Assembly: GCA_035532475.1 (NCBI GenBank)
Contig: DATKQY010000027.1
Span: 104,667-168,666 of the forward strand
Source: DATKQY01 sp035532475
Lineage (GTDB): Bacteria; Actinomycetota; Acidimicrobiia; Acidimicrobiales; Bog-793
DNA: 64,000 nt
Direction: 5' to 3'
Of the stretch, positions 9,380 through 18,396 are shown in pieces. The notes below the pieces were generated by a model. That model searched no databases. It saw nothing but the letters and a program-made list of their open reading frames with translations, and had not been told where the DNA came from. Every line of letters starts with the position of its first letter. Within the stretch, counting starts at the first letter, position 1. A program made the translations under genes and the position numbers.

Positions 9380-9415
9380 ATGGAGGGCGGCGGGGAGGCC
9401 GAGGAGTTGAGATGA
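9380..9415 (+). CDS. Possible 11-residue upstream ORF coupled to the PASTA kinase
   Basis: ATG at 9380 opens a short frame encoding MEGGGEAEELR. Its TGA overlaps the kinase ATG (ATGA), a common translational-coupling geometry. A hexamer CCATCT lies eight bases upstream, as at other apparent leaderless starts in this window. The same bases also provide the kinase Shine-Dalgarno (GAGGAG), so the frame could be incidental. No homologue is expected for a peptide this short. Confidence 0.3.
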   Translation: MEGGGEAEELR

Positions 9416-11481
9416 CGACGATCACCGACCAGATCGGCCGCGTGCTCGCGGGTCGCTACCGGCTGGACGCCGGGCTCGGCACTGGCGCCTCCGCGCACGT
9501 CTACGCCGCCTACGACACCCGGCTGCACCGCCGGGTGGCGGTGAAGCTCCTCCATCCCGGCCTCAACTCCGACCGTGCCTTCCTGCGGCGCTTCCGCGCC
9601 GAGGCCCAGGCCGTCGCCGCCCTCAACCACCCGAACCTGGTCCGCGTCTTCGACTGGGGCGAGGAGGAGGACGGCCCCTTCCTCGTCCTCGAGTACCTCG
9701 CCGGGGGGAGCCTGCGCGACCTGCTCGACTCCGGGGCTCGCCTGAGCCCCGCCCAGGCGGCCGCCGTCGGCGCCCGGGCGGCGCACGGACTCGCCTACGC
9801 CCACCGCCGTGGCCTCGTCCACCGTGACGTGAAGCCGGCGAACCTCCTCTTCGACGAGGACGGCGGTGTGCGCGTCGCCGACTTCGGCCTGGCGCGCGCC
9901 CTCGCCGAGGCGGCGTGGACCGAGCCCGCCGGCGCGGTGCTCGGCACCGCCCGCTACGCCTCGCCGGAGCAGGCCGAGGGACGTGCGCTCGACGACCGGT
10001 CCGACGTCTACTCGCTCGCGCTCGTCCTGTTCGAGTCGGTCACGGGTCGCGTCCCGTTCTCCGGGGAGACGACCTTCGCCACGCTGATGGCCCGTGTCGG
10101 TGCCGTGCTGCCGCCGGCTCCCGAGCTCGGGCCGCTCTCGCCGATCCTCGCCCAGGCGGCGATCGGCGAGCCGCTGGCCCGGCTCGGCGCTGCGGAGCTC
10201 GCCACCGATCTCGAGCTCGCCGCCCGCTCGCTCCCCGCCCCGGAGCGCCTGCCGCTCGCGCCCCGGGTCGTCCTCCCCGAGCCGGTGCGGCCGCGTGAGG
10301 AGGGCGCCCCGCGCGCCTCGGACGGCTCCGCCCACGTCGCCGGCGGGCGATCGGCCCGCGTAGCGGCGTCGCCGCCCGCCACGCCGACGGAGGAGGGTCG
10401 TGACGACCTGACGATCCCGTGGCCGAGCGCCACCCCGCACGGCGCGGCGCCCCCCGGCGGCGACGTCCGCCGCTCGCCGCGCGGCGGATGGGACGCGTAC
10501 TTCGAGGACGACGAGGGGGACGGGGAGGCGTTCGCCGCCGCCCCCACTGAGGACGACCGAGCTCCTGACCGACGCGCTGGCAGGCCGCCACGTCGCTCGA
10601 GGCCCGTGCTGCGGCGCCTGCTCGTCGCGCTGGTGGTCGTGCTCGCGCTCCTCGCCGGCGCCGGCGCCGTGGTGCGCTTCGTCGTGTTCGGCCACACCAT
10701 CCCGCGCCTCGTCGGCAAGGGCCTGGCCGACGCGCGGGCGGAGACGGCGACGGACGGCATGCAGCTGCGGGTGACCGGCAGGGTCTACTCGGGGGCGGTG
10801 GCGGCGGGCGACGTGCTCAGCCAGTCGCCGGCCCCCGGCAAGGCCGTGCGTGCCGGCGTCGTCGTCGCCGTCGTAGTGTCCGAGGGCCACGCCCCCGTGC
10901 AGGTCCCGAGCGTGGCCGGCACGACCAAGGCGGCGGCGAGCGCGGCGCTCGGTGCGGTCCATCTCCGCGCGAGCGAGGTCGCCGTCTACAGCGAGACGGT
11001 GCCCGCCGGCTCCGTCGTCTCCGCGACCCCCTCGTCCGGCAGCGCGAGCTACGGCGCCACGGTGCGGCTGAAGGTCTCCGAGGGCCCGCGCCCGCGGACG
11101 ATCCCCGAGCTTGCCCCGGGCGCCACCTGGGCTTCGGCCGGCGCCGCCCTCACCGCCGAGCGCCTCGTCCCCGTGGAGGCGCTCGCCTACTCCGACGCCG
11201 TGGCGGCCGGCGAGGTCATCTCGACGGCCCCGGCCGAGGGCGCGCGGGGCATACCGGTCGGGACGAAGGTGACCGTGACGGTCTCGCGCGGCCCGCGCCT
11301 CGTCAGCGTCCCCCAGGTCGTGAACGACCCGATCAGCCAGGCGATCGCACTGCTCCAACAGCACGGGCTCGACGTGACCGAGCAGGTCGGACCGCCCTTC
11401 GCCACCCACGCGACGACGACCGATCCCCCTGCCGGCGCGCGGGTGCGACCCGGCTCGGCGGTCACGCTCTACGTGGCCTGA
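9412..11481 (+). CDS. PASTA-domain Ser/Thr protein kinase (PknB/StkP type)
   Basis: A protein of 689 residues, starting at ATG after GAGGAG. The kinase domain covers about residues 10-275: glycine loop LGTGASAHVYAA, Lys in RVAVKLLHP, catalytic HRDVKPANLLF (near 137), DFGLARAL (near 157) and TARYASPEQAEG. An acidic juxtamembrane linker follows, then a single membrane helix near 400-422 (LLVALVVVLALLAGAG) and four extracellular PASTA repeats (starts near HTIPRLVGK, VQVPSVAG, RTIPELAPG and VSVPQVVND). Such kinases sense muropeptides or lipid II and regulate growth and division. It is not in the usual cluster with pbpA/rodA/pstP in this window. It may be translated together with the short upstream frame. 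Confidence 0.94.
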   Translation: MTTITDQIGRVLAGRYRLDAGLGTGASAHVYAAYDTRLHRRVAVKLLHPGLNSDRAFLRRFRAEAQAVAALNHPNLVRVFDWGEEEDGPFLVLEYLAGGSLRDLLDSGARLSPAQAAAVGARAAHGLAYAHRRGLVHRDVKPANLLFDEDGGVRVADFGLARALAEAAWTEPAGAVLGTARYASPEQAEGRALDDRSDVYSLALVLFESVTGRVPFSGETTFATLMARVGAVLPPAPELGPLSPILAQAAIGEPLARLGAAELATDLELAARSLPAPERLPLAPRVVLPEPVRPREEGAPRASDGSAHVAGGRSARVAASPPATPTEEGRDDLTIPWPSATPHGAAPPGGDVRRSPRGGWDAYFEDDEGDGEAFAAAPTEDDRAPDRRAGRPPRRSRPVLRRLLVALVVVLALLAGAGAVVRFVVFGHTIPRLVGKGLADARAETATDGMQLRVTGRVYSGAVAAGDVLSQSPAPGKAVRAGVVVAVVVSEGHAPVQVPSVAGTTKAAASAALGAVHLRASEVAVYSETVPAGSVVSATPSSGSASYGATVRLKVSEGPRPRTIPELAPGATWASAGAALTAERLVPVEALAYSDAVAAGEVISTAPAEGARGIPVGTKVTVTVSRGPRLVSVPQVVNDPISQAIALLQQHGLDVTEQVGPPFATHATTTDPPAGARVRPGSAVTLYVA

Positions 11482-11608
11482 GGCGGCCCCCGGCGTGGCG
11501 GCGGCGCTCCGGCCTTGACCTTTGCGCCGCCGCCCTGGCAACGTCGCGGCCAGCGGCGGACCGGCGCCGGCGGGTCGTTGGCCGCACGAGCGGACGAAAA
11601 GGGGTGTC

Positions 11609-12487
11609 GTGGGCGCGCTGGACGGTCGAGTCGCCATCATCACCGGCGCCGGGCGTGGCCTCGGGCGGGCGCACGCGCTCTGCTGCGCCGCCGAGGGCGC
11701 CCGTGTCGTCGTCAACGACACCGGGACGGCGGTCGACGGCACCGGGGCGGACCGCTCGGCGGCCGGTCTCGTCGTCGAGGAGATCCGCGCCCTTGGCGGT
11801 GAGGCGGTCGAGAGCACGGAGGACGTCTCGGACTTCGCCGGCGCTCGCCGGCTCGTCGACACGGCGATCGAGAGCTTCGGCGACCTCCACGTGCTCGTGA
11901 ACAACGCGGGCATCCTTCGCGACCGGGCGCTCGTGCACATGACCGAGGACGACTGGGACGACATCATGCGGGTCCACCTGAAGGGCCACTTCGCCCCGAC
12001 GCGCTTCGCCGCCGAGTACTGGCGGGGGCGGACCAAGGCGGGCGAGACCGTCACGGCGGCGATCGTCAACACCACCTCCACCTCGGGGCTGCACGGCAAC
12101 CCGGGCCAGTCCAACTACGGGGCCGCCAAGGCGGGGATCGCCGCCCTGACGGTGATCGCGGCGCGCGAGCTCGCCCGCTACGGCGTGCGGGTGAACGCGG
12201 TGTCGCCCGCCGCGCGGACCCGCATGACCGACACGCTCCCGAGCCTGGCGCAGCTGTTCGCGGCCCCGGAGAACCCCGAGGCCTTCGACGTGTGGGACCC
12301 GGCGAACGCCTCGCCGCTCGTCGCCTACCTGGCCTGCTCGTCGTGCCCGGTCACCGGCCGGGTCTTCTTCACCCAGGGGGGCAAGGTGCAGCTCTTCGAG
12401 CCGTGGACGCTCGGCGAGGCGATCGAGAAGGCCGGGCGCTGGACGGTGGAGGAGCTCGCCGACGCGGTCCCGGCGCTCGTCGGCTGA
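11609..12487 (+). CDS. Short-chain dehydrogenase/reductase
   Basis: A protein of 292 residues from a GTG with AAAAGGGG upstream. It is a Rossmann NAD(P) enzyme: VAIITGAGRGLGRAHAL (TGxxxGxG), VLVNNAGILRD, and active-site Ser/Tyr/Lys in NTTSTSGLHGNPGQSNYGAAKAG. The C-terminal extension (FEPWTLGEAIEKAGRWTVEEL) resembles actinobacterial SDRs of the beta-oxidation/hydroxysteroid type (3-hydroxyacyl-CoA-dehydrogenase-like). The substrate is unproven. The next gene, on the opposite strand, is an SCP2-like lipid-binding protein, which fits a lipid or sterol substrate. Confidence 0.88.
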   Translation: MGALDGRVAIITGAGRGLGRAHALCCAAEGARVVVNDTGTAVDGTGADRSAAGLVVEEIRALGGEAVESTEDVSDFAGARRLVDTAIESFGDLHVLVNNAGILRDRALVHMTEDDWDDIMRVHLKGHFAPTRFAAEYWRGRTKAGETVTAAIVNTTSTSGLHGNPGQSNYGAAKAGIAALTVIAARELARYGVRVNAVSPAARTRMTDTLPSLAQLFAAPENPEAFDVWDPANASPLVAYLACSSCPVTGRVFFTQGGKVQLFEPWTLGEAIEKAGRWTVEELADAVPALVG

Positions 12488-12595
12488 GGACGGGGCGTCG
12501 CCGGCTCACGTGGTTCCCCGTCATGGCCGCTGGCCCCGCCGGAGCGGCCGGGGCCTCGGCGGGGCCACCCTGCCGGTGGTGCCCGGCGCGCTCGA

Positions 12596-13000
12596 CTAGC
12601 CGGTGATGGCGCGCACCTGCTCGGCGATCAGCGCCTGGCGGGGGCTCGGCGGGGCGGACTGGAAGGCGAGCAGCTTCGTCATGTCGCCCTCGACGCGGAC
12701 CTTGCCGGCCATGAACGCCTGCATCGCCACCTGGGCGTCGCCGTCCACGAGCACCGACTTGGCGGTGTCGTAGTCGAGGTTGACCTTCACGTCCGGGGCG
12801 TCGAGGTGGCCGAGCTCGACGTCGACGACGCCCGAGGAGGTGTCGACGTGGGCGTCGAGCTGGCCGCCGCCGAACGGGACGCCCTCGACGACGAGGTTCA
12901 TGCGGACGCTGACGGCGGGGGGCTCGGCCCCCGCGTGCTCGGCGTGGATGGCGCGGGCCGCCTCGATCCACTCCTGGCTCAAGAACGCGTGCTTCGTCAT
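12596..13000 (-). CDS. SCP2 sterol-binding-domain protein
   Basis: A protein of 134 residues. The pattern MNLVVEGVPFGGGQLDAHVD, then VNLDYDTAKSVLVDGDAQVAMQAFMAGKVRVEGDMTKLLAF, matches the SCP2/sterol-carrier fold, in which G(K)VRVEGDMxKL near the end is diagnostic. Such proteins bind acyl-CoA or sterol-like lipids without catalysis. GGGAG lies upstream of the ATG. It is convergent with the SDR gene, with 108 bases between stops. The ligand is unknown. Confidence 0.85.
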   Translation of the reverse strand: MTKHAFLSQEWIEAARAIHAEHAGAEPPAVSVRMNLVVEGVPFGGGQLDAHVDTSSGVVDVELGHLDAPDVKVNLDYDTAKSVLVDGDAQVAMQAFMAGKVRVEGDMTKLLAFQSAPPSPRQALIAEQVRAITG

Positions 13001-13131
13001 CGTCTCGCTCCCTCGGCCCTGCCGGCTCCGGCCCGCCCGGCAACGCCGGGCCGGCGCCCGGCAGACTATCCGCCGTCCTCGGCGAGGCGCCGCCCGGGGG
13101 GACCTGCGGCGGAGCTGGATAGCATACGGCC

Positions 13132-13887
13132 ATGGCCCGAAACCCCATGGAAGGCGCCGCGCCCTTCTCCGCGTCGAACGGGCCCTCCGGGGTGCTCGTG
13201 CTGCACGGCTTCACCGGGACGCCGCGCTCGATGCGCCCGCTCGCGGACGCCTTCGCCGACGCCGGCTTCAGCGTGGAGCTCCCGCTGCTCCCCGGCCACG
13301 GGACGTCGCCGGAGGACCTCGAGCCGAAGCGCTTCGACGACTGGTCGTCGGCCGCCGAGGAGGCGTTCCTCTCGCTCGCGGCGCGCACCGACCGCACGGC
13401 GGTGGTCGGCCTGTCGATGGGCGGGACGCTCGCGTGCTGGCTGGCCGAGCGCCACGTCGAGGTGGCCGGGCTCGTCCTCGTGAACCCCCTGGTCCAGCCG
13501 CCGGCGCCCGAGGCCGTCGAGCTCCTCCGGGGCGCGCTCGAGGCCGGGGTGCGCACGATGCCGACGATCGGCTCGGACATCGCCAAGCCCGCCACCTCCG
13601 GTGGGGGCTACGACGCGACGCCGGTCGCCCCGCTCGTGTCGCTGCTCGAGGCGACCGTCGGCGTCGCCGAGGGCCTCGGCGAGATCGCCTGCCCGGTCCT
13701 GCTGCTCTCGTCGCGCGTCGACCACGTCGTGCCGACCGACTCGGGCGACCTGCTGGAGCGGGCGGTGGCGGGCCCGGTCGAGCGGGTCTGGCTCGAGCGC
13801 AGCTACCACGTCGCGACGCTGGACCACGACGCCGCCGAGCTCGAGGCGCGAGCGGTCGGCTTCGTCCACAAGCTGATGGCCGCCTGA
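13132..13887 (+). CDS. Alpha/beta hydrolase (carboxylesterase / monoacylglycerol-lipase type)
   Basis: A protein of 251 residues. GVLVLHGFTGTPRSMRPLAD gives the oxyanion strand, VVGLSMGGTLA the nucleophile Ser, SSRVDHVVPTDSG the acid and ERSYHVATLDHD the His, a complete triad in the order of Est30-type carboxylesterases. TAGCAT at 13120-13125 lies six bases before the ATG with no Shine-Dalgarno, so the mRNA is probably leaderless. Its stop overlaps the gatC start (TGATG), so it may be co-transcribed with gatCAB although functionally unrelated. Confidence 0.88.
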   Translation: MARNPMEGAAPFSASNGPSGVLVLHGFTGTPRSMRPLADAFADAGFSVELPLLPGHGTSPEDLEPKRFDDWSSAAEEAFLSLAARTDRTAVVGLSMGGTLACWLAERHVEVAGLVLVNPLVQPPAPEAVELLRGALEAGVRTMPTIGSDIAKPATSGGGYDATPVAPLVSLLEATVGVAEGLGEIACPVLLLSSRVDHVVPTDSGDLLERAVAGPVERVWLERSYHVATLDHDAAELEARAVGFVHKLMAA

Positions 13888-14189
13888 TGCCCGGCGCGCT
13901 CTCTCCGGAGGAGGTGACGCACGTCGCGCACCTCGCCCGTCTGGAGCTGACCGGCGAGGAGGTGGCCCACTTCGCCGTGCAGCTCTCGGCCGTGCTCGAG
14001 CACGTCGAGTCGCTCCGGCGCCTCGACATCGCCTCGGTGCCGCCGACCTCCCACGCGCTCGAGCTCGTGAACGTGCTCCGCGAGGACGTCGTTCGCCCGG
14101 GCCTCGACCGGGACGAGGTGCTCGCCGAGGCGCCCGCCACCGAGGCGGGACGCTTTCGCGTCCCGTCCATCCTCGGCGAGGCGCCGTGA
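13887..14189 (+). CDS. gatC: Asp/Glu-tRNA amidotransferase subunit C
   Basis: A protein of 100 residues. LSPEEVTHVAHLARLELTGEE is the typical GatC opening. The later REDVVRPGLDRDEVLAEAP and FRVPSIL at the end are also canonical. GatC stabilises the GatA-GatB interface in the amidotransferase that converts misacylated Glu-tRNA(Gln) or Asp-tRNA(Asn). Its stop overlaps the gatA GTG (GTGA), and its start overlaps the upstream hydrolase stop, so the genes are tightly coupled. Confidence 0.96.
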   Translation: MPGALSPEEVTHVAHLARLELTGEEVAHFAVQLSAVLEHVESLRRLDIASVPPTSHALELVNVLREDVVRPGLDRDEVLAEAPATEAGRFRVPSILGEAP

Positions 14190-15670
14190 GCGCGCCGGGA
14201 GGCGCCGGCGCGCTCGAGCTCGCGGCGCGGGTGCGCTCGGGCGACGTCAGCGCGCGCCGCGCCGCCGAGGAGGCGCTGGAGGCGATCGCGGCGGGCGACC
14301 CGTCGCTGCACTGCTTCAACACGGTCACGGCCGACGCCGCGCTCGCCGCGGCCGACGCGGTCGACCGCCGTGTCGCCGCCGGCGAGGACCCCGGGCCGCT
14401 CGCCGGCGTGCCGGTCGCGCTGAAGGACAACCTGTGCACGCGCGGCGTGCCGACCACGTGCTCCTCGCGGATCCTCGAGGGCTGGCGGCCGCCGTACGAC
14501 GCGACGGTGGTGTCGAGGATCGCCGCCGCGGGCGGGATCGCCGTCGGCAAGACCAACCTCGACGAGTTCGCCATGGGCTCGTCGACTGAGAACTCGGCGT
14601 TCGGCCCGACCCGCAACCCGTGGGACCTCGAGCGCGTGCCGGGCGGCTCGTCGGGCGGCAGCGCCGCGGCCGTCGCCGCCGGCCTCGTCCCGCTCGCGCT
14701 CGGCTCGGACACGGGGGGATCGATCCGCCAGCCCGCGGCGCTCTGCGGCGTGGTCGGCGTGAAGCCCACCTACGGCCTCGTCTCGCGCTACGGGCTGGTC
14801 GCCTTCGCGAGCTCGCTCGACCAGATCGGGCCGTTCGCCACGAGCGTCGGCGACGCCGCGCTCCTGCTCGAGACGATCGCCGGGCACGACCCGGCCGACT
14901 CGACCTCGATCCGGGCTGCGGCGCCGCGCATCGTGGCCTGCCTCGGCGACGGCGTGGAGGGGCTGCGCGTCGGCGTCATCGCCGACTTCTTGACCGACGC
15001 CAGCCCGTCGTGTGCCGACGCGGTGCGGCGCGGCGCCGCGGCGCTCGAGGCCGCCGGGGCCGCTATCGGGGAGGTGGCGATCCCCGAGCTGTTGCACGGG
15101 CTCTCGGCCTACTACCTGATCGCCCCCGCGGAGGCGTCCTCCAACCTCGCCCGCTACGACGGCGTCCGCTACGGGCTTCGGGTGGACGGGCCGGACGTCG
15201 AGACGATGAACGCCAAGACGCGCGCCGCCGGGTTCGGCGCCGAGGTGAAGCGGCGGATCATGCTCGGGACCTACGTCTTGTCGGCCGGCTACTACGAGGC
15301 CTACTACGGCCAGGCCCAGCGGGTGCGCACGGTCATCATCCGCGCCTTCGCCGCCGCCTACGAGCGCTTCGACGTGCTGCTCGCCCCGACCAGCCCCTCG
15401 GTCGCCTTCCACCTCGGCGACAAGACCGGCGACCCGCTCCAGATGTACCTGTCGGACCTGTTCACGATCCCGTCCAACCTGGCCGGCCATCCGGCGATGA
15501 GCGTCCCGTTCGCCCTCGGCGAGGAGCAGATGCCCGTCGGGGTCCAGGTGCTCGCGCCGGCCCTCGCCGAGCAGCAGATGTTCCGCGCGGCCGCCGTCCT
15601 CGAGGCCGCCGCCGACGAGAGGGCGCGGGGCCCGGTCCGGCCGACCGCGCCGAGCGGGGCGGGCCGGTGA
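14186..15670 (+). CDS. gatA: Asp/Glu-tRNA amidotransferase subunit A
   Basis: A protein of 494 residues, an amidase-signature enzyme that releases ammonia from glutamine. The catalytic Lys is in VALKDNLCTRGVPTTC. The Ser-rich signature PGGSSGGSAAAVAAG and GSDTGGSIRQPAALCG carry the cis-Ser and nucleophile Ser. VKPTYGLVSRYGLVAFASSLDQIGP is strongly conserved in GatA. It is joined by GTGA overlaps to gatC before it and gatB after it. The presence of the full gatCAB set predicts indirect Gln and/or Asn charging in this organism. Confidence 0.97.
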   Translation: MSAPGGAGALELAARVRSGDVSARRAAEEALEAIAAGDPSLHCFNTVTADAALAAADAVDRRVAAGEDPGPLAGVPVALKDNLCTRGVPTTCSSRILEGWRPPYDATVVSRIAAAGGIAVGKTNLDEFAMGSSTENSAFGPTRNPWDLERVPGGSSGGSAAAVAAGLVPLALGSDTGGSIRQPAALCGVVGVKPTYGLVSRYGLVAFASSLDQIGPFATSVGDAALLLETIAGHDPADSTSIRAAAPRIVACLGDGVEGLRVGVIADFLTDASPSCADAVRRGAAALEAAGAAIGEVAIPELLHGLSAYYLIAPAEASSNLARYDGVRYGLRVDGPDVETMNAKTRAAGFGAEVKRRIMLGTYVLSAGYYEAYYGQAQRVRTVIIRAFAAAYERFDVLLAPTSPSVAFHLGDKTGDPLQMYLSDLFTIPSNLAGHPAMSVPFALGEEQMPVGVQVLAPALAEQQMFRAAAVLEAAADERARGPVRPTAPSGAGR

Positions 15671-17145
15671 GCGCGGCGGCCGGCGACGCGCTGGGGGCGA
15701 GCGTGATCACGGGGTCGAGTGGGGAGTGGGAGGTCGTGGTCGGCCTCGAGGTCCACTGTGAGCTGTCCACGACGACCAAGCTCTTCTGCGGCTGCCCGAA
15801 CGTGTTCGGCGCCGAGCCGAACACGAACGTGTGCCCGGTCTGTCTCGGCCTGCCCGGCTCGCTGCCCGTGCTCAACGAAGGGGCCGTCGAGCGGGCGATG
15901 CGCATTGGCGCGGCGCTCGAGTGTGCGGTGCGTCCCTCGACGTTCCACCGGAAGAACTACTTCTATCCGGACATGCCGAAGGACTACCAGGTGACCCAGT
16001 ACGACGAGCCGATCAACGTCGGCGGACGCGTCGAGCTCGTCGGCGGGACGATCGTCGGGATCGTCCGGGCGCACCTGGAGGAGGACACCGGCAAGACGAC
16101 GCACCTCGGGGGGCGGGGCCGGATCCACGAGGCCGACTACTCTCTCGTCGACTACAACCGCGCCGGGGTGCCGCTCGTCGAGATCGTCTCGGCGCCCGAC
16201 ATCCGAAGCGCCGAGCAGGCCCGTGCCTACGTCGGCGAGCTGCGGGCGATCCTCGTGGCGACCGGGGCCTCCGACGGCCGCATGGAGGAGGGGTCGCTGC
16301 GAGTCGACGCCAACGTCTCGGTCCGCCGCGCCGGCTCCGCCGAGCTCGGCACGCGTTGCGAGGTGAAGAACCTCAACTCGCTGCGCTCGCTCGGCCGGGC
16401 GATCGACTTCGAGGCCGCGCGCCAGGTCGAGCTGCTGGAGTCGGGCGGCACCGTCGTGCAGGAGACGCGGCACTGGGACGAGGAGCTCGGGTCCACCTCG
16501 TCGATGCGCTCGAAGGAGGAGGCCTTCGACTACCGGTACTTCCAGGAGCCCGACCTCGTCCCGCTCGTCCCCGCCGAGGCGTGGGTGCGCTCGGTGGCCG
16601 CGTCGATCGGCGCCCTTCCCGCGGCACGCCGGCGGCGCCTCACCGAGGCGGTCGCGACCGATGCCGCCCCGGCTCCGCTCGACCAGGTCGCCACGGCGGT
16701 CGACCTCGGCCTCGACGAGCTCGTGGTCGCGGCGGTCTCGCTCGGCGCCGACCGGCGCCTCGCCCTCGCGCGCGCCGCCAACGAGGCGGCGCAGCGACCC
16801 GAGGACGCCCGCGCGCTCGACCCGGCGGCCTTCGCCGGCCTCGTCGGCCTCGAGGCGTCCGGCAAGCTCTCGGCCACCCAGGCCAAGACGGTCCTCGCCG
16901 AGCTGCTCGCGGGCGGCGGCGACCCGGCGGAGATCGCCGGCCGTCTGGGCTTTGAGGCGCTCGACGACGGCGCGGTCGACACCCTCGTCGAGCAGGTGAT
17001 CGCCGCCCACCCCGCCGAGTGGGAGCGCTACGTCGGCGGCGACGACAAGGTCCTCCAGTTCCTGCTCGGGCTCGTGATGCGCGAGACGAAGGGGCGCGCC
17101 AACGGCAAGGTGGTGACGGCCGCGTTCGCCGCGCGGCGGGGCTGA
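15667..17145 (+). CDS. gatB: Asp/Glu-tRNA amidotransferase subunit B
   Basis: A protein of 492 residues from a GTG overlapping the gatA stop. EVVVGLEVHCELSTTTKLFC is the GatB hallmark. CGCPNVFG and NVCPVCLGLPG hold the zinc ligands. RKNYFYPDMPKDYQVTQYD follows, and the C-terminal YqeY-like tail domain ends at MRETKGRANGKVVTAA. GatB binds the tRNA acceptor end and activates the misacylated residue with ATP. It is the last gene of the gatCAB run; the next gene is on the other strand ten bases away. Confidence 0.97.
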   Translation: MSAAAGDALGASVITGSSGEWEVVVGLEVHCELSTTTKLFCGCPNVFGAEPNTNVCPVCLGLPGSLPVLNEGAVERAMRIGAALECAVRPSTFHRKNYFYPDMPKDYQVTQYDEPINVGGRVELVGGTIVGIVRAHLEEDTGKTTHLGGRGRIHEADYSLVDYNRAGVPLVEIVSAPDIRSAEQARAYVGELRAILVATGASDGRMEEGSLRVDANVSVRRAGSAELGTRCEVKNLNSLRSLGRAIDFEAARQVELLESGGTVVQETRHWDEELGSTSSMRSKEEAFDYRYFQEPDLVPLVPAEAWVRSVAASIGALPAARRRRLTEAVATDAAPAPLDQVATAVDLGLDELVVAAVSLGADRRLALARAANEAAQRPEDARALDPAAFAGLVGLEASGKLSATQAKTVLAELLAGGGDPAEIAGRLGFEALDDGAVDTLVEQVIAAHPAEWERYVGGDDKVLQFLLGLVMRETKGRANGKVVTAAFAARRG

Positions 17146-17154
17146 CCGGCCGGG

Positions 17155-18192
17155 CTACCCCACGCGCTGCCAGCTGAACTCCCTGCCGATCTGCTCGAGG
17201 CGGGCGCGGGTGGCCTCGTCGCACAGCGCCCCGCGCACCCCCGCTCGGTAGGCGCCCTCGGCTGTGGCGCCGAGGGCGGCGGCGAGCCGGTGCTCGGCGC
17301 CGAGGTCCGTCCCGAACATCGCCGGGTCGTCCGTGCCGATCGAGCAGAGCACCCCGGCGTCGAGCAGGCGGGCGAGCGGGTGGTCCTCGAGCGAGGCCAC
17401 GGCGCCGGTCCGCAGGTTCGACGTCGGGCAGACGTCGCACACGACGCCGCGCGCGGCGAGCTCGCCGACGAGGCCCGGGTCCTCGACGGCGCGGATGCCG
17501 TTGCGGAGCCGGTCGGCGCCGAGCGACTCGAGGGCGCCGCGCACCGATGCGGGCCCGTCGCCCTCGCCGGCGTGGGGGACGGAGCCGACGCCGCCCTCGC
17601 GGGCGCGGCGGAAGGCCGGGGCGAACCGCTCGGGCGGGAACCCGCGCTCGGGGCCGCCGAGGCCGAGCCCGACGACGCCCCTCGGGTGGTACTTCACGGC
17701 GAAGTGCGCGGTCGTCATCGCGACGGCCAGGTTGGCGGTGCGCGGCACGTCGACGGTGAGCCGGACCGTGACGCCGAGCTGCTCGCCCGCCTCGGCCGCG
17801 CCGTCGCAGAAGCCCGAGAAGACCTCGTCCCACGAGCACTCGCCCCCGGCGACGCGCTCGGCCGGTGTGAAGATGGCCTCCACGTACACCGCCCCGTGCG
17901 AGGCCGCCTCCTTTGCGTAGGAGACGACGATCTGGCGGAAGTCGGCCTCGGTCCTGATCGCGCCCGTCGTCATGAGCCAGACCCGCATGAAGTCCCGGAA
18001 GTCGGAGAAGCGGTAGAGCTCGGCGAGCTCGCCGGGGCTCGAGGCGGGCAGACGCAGGCCGTTGCGTGACGCCAGCTCGGCCAGCTCCGCCGGGCGCACC
18101 GCGCCCTCGAGATGGACGTGCAGCTCGATCTTCGGCGCGACGGGCTGGTCGCGGACGGTCTGGTCGCGGACGGTGTGGACGGGACGGGGCAT
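17155..18192 (-). CDS. Adenosine deaminase family protein
   Basis: A protein of 345 residues. IELHVHLEGAVRPAELAELA supplies the metal-binding HxH. GSVPHAGEGDGP gives the next His and Glu. GVVCDVCPTSNLRTGAV and CSIGTDDPAMFGTDL give the Asp pair. It is a zinc hydrolase deaminating adenosine or a related nucleoside. In actinobacteria some members act on aminodeoxyfutalosine in menaquinone synthesis, so the substrate is open. The ATG has GAGGAG six bases upstream. Residues 8-16 contain a small in-frame duplication (TVRDQTVRDQ), encoded by a 15-bp tandem repeat just before the catalytic domain. Confidence 0.88.
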   Translation of the reverse strand: MPRPVHTVRDQTVRDQPVAPKIELHVHLEGAVRPAELAELASRNGLRLPASSPGELAELYRFSDFRDFMRVWLMTTGAIRTEADFRQIVVSYAKEAASHGAVYVEAIFTPAERVAGGECSWDEVFSGFCDGAAEAGEQLGVTVRLTVDVPRTANLAVAMTTAHFAVKYHPRGVVGLGLGGPERGFPPERFAPAFRRAREGGVGSVPHAGEGDGPASVRGALESLGADRLRNGIRAVEDPGLVGELAARGVVCDVCPTSNLRTGAVASLEDHPLARLLDAGVLCSIGTDDPAMFGTDLGAEHRLAAALGATAEGAYRAGVRGALCDEATRARLEQIGREFSWQRVG

Positions 18193-18396
18193 GCTCGGCT
18201 CCTCGGGCGCGTCGAAAGGTCGGTTCCTCTCGCCGCGAGCCGGGGCCGTCAGGCCCTCCCCATCAGGTCAGCTCGGGACGGGACCACGCTATCGTCCGCG
18301 CCGGACCGCCGCGCGCCCGGCCCGCGCGCCCGGCTGATCGTCTCCCGCGGCGTGCGGCCGCCACCGGCGCGCCGCGCAGTGCGTAACGTGGGCACC

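Noticed and set aside
6919..9411. In-frame extension that would fuse 831 extra codons to the N-terminus of the PASTA kinase
   Set aside because: It overlaps mnmA's 3' end and all of ligA in another frame and has shadow composition; the kinase start at 9412 has its own ribosome site.
18142..18171. 15-bp tandem duplication in the adenosine-deaminase-family gene as a regulatory repeat
   Set aside because: It is in frame and inside the coding sequence, so it is noted as a local N-terminal duplication rather than a separate element.
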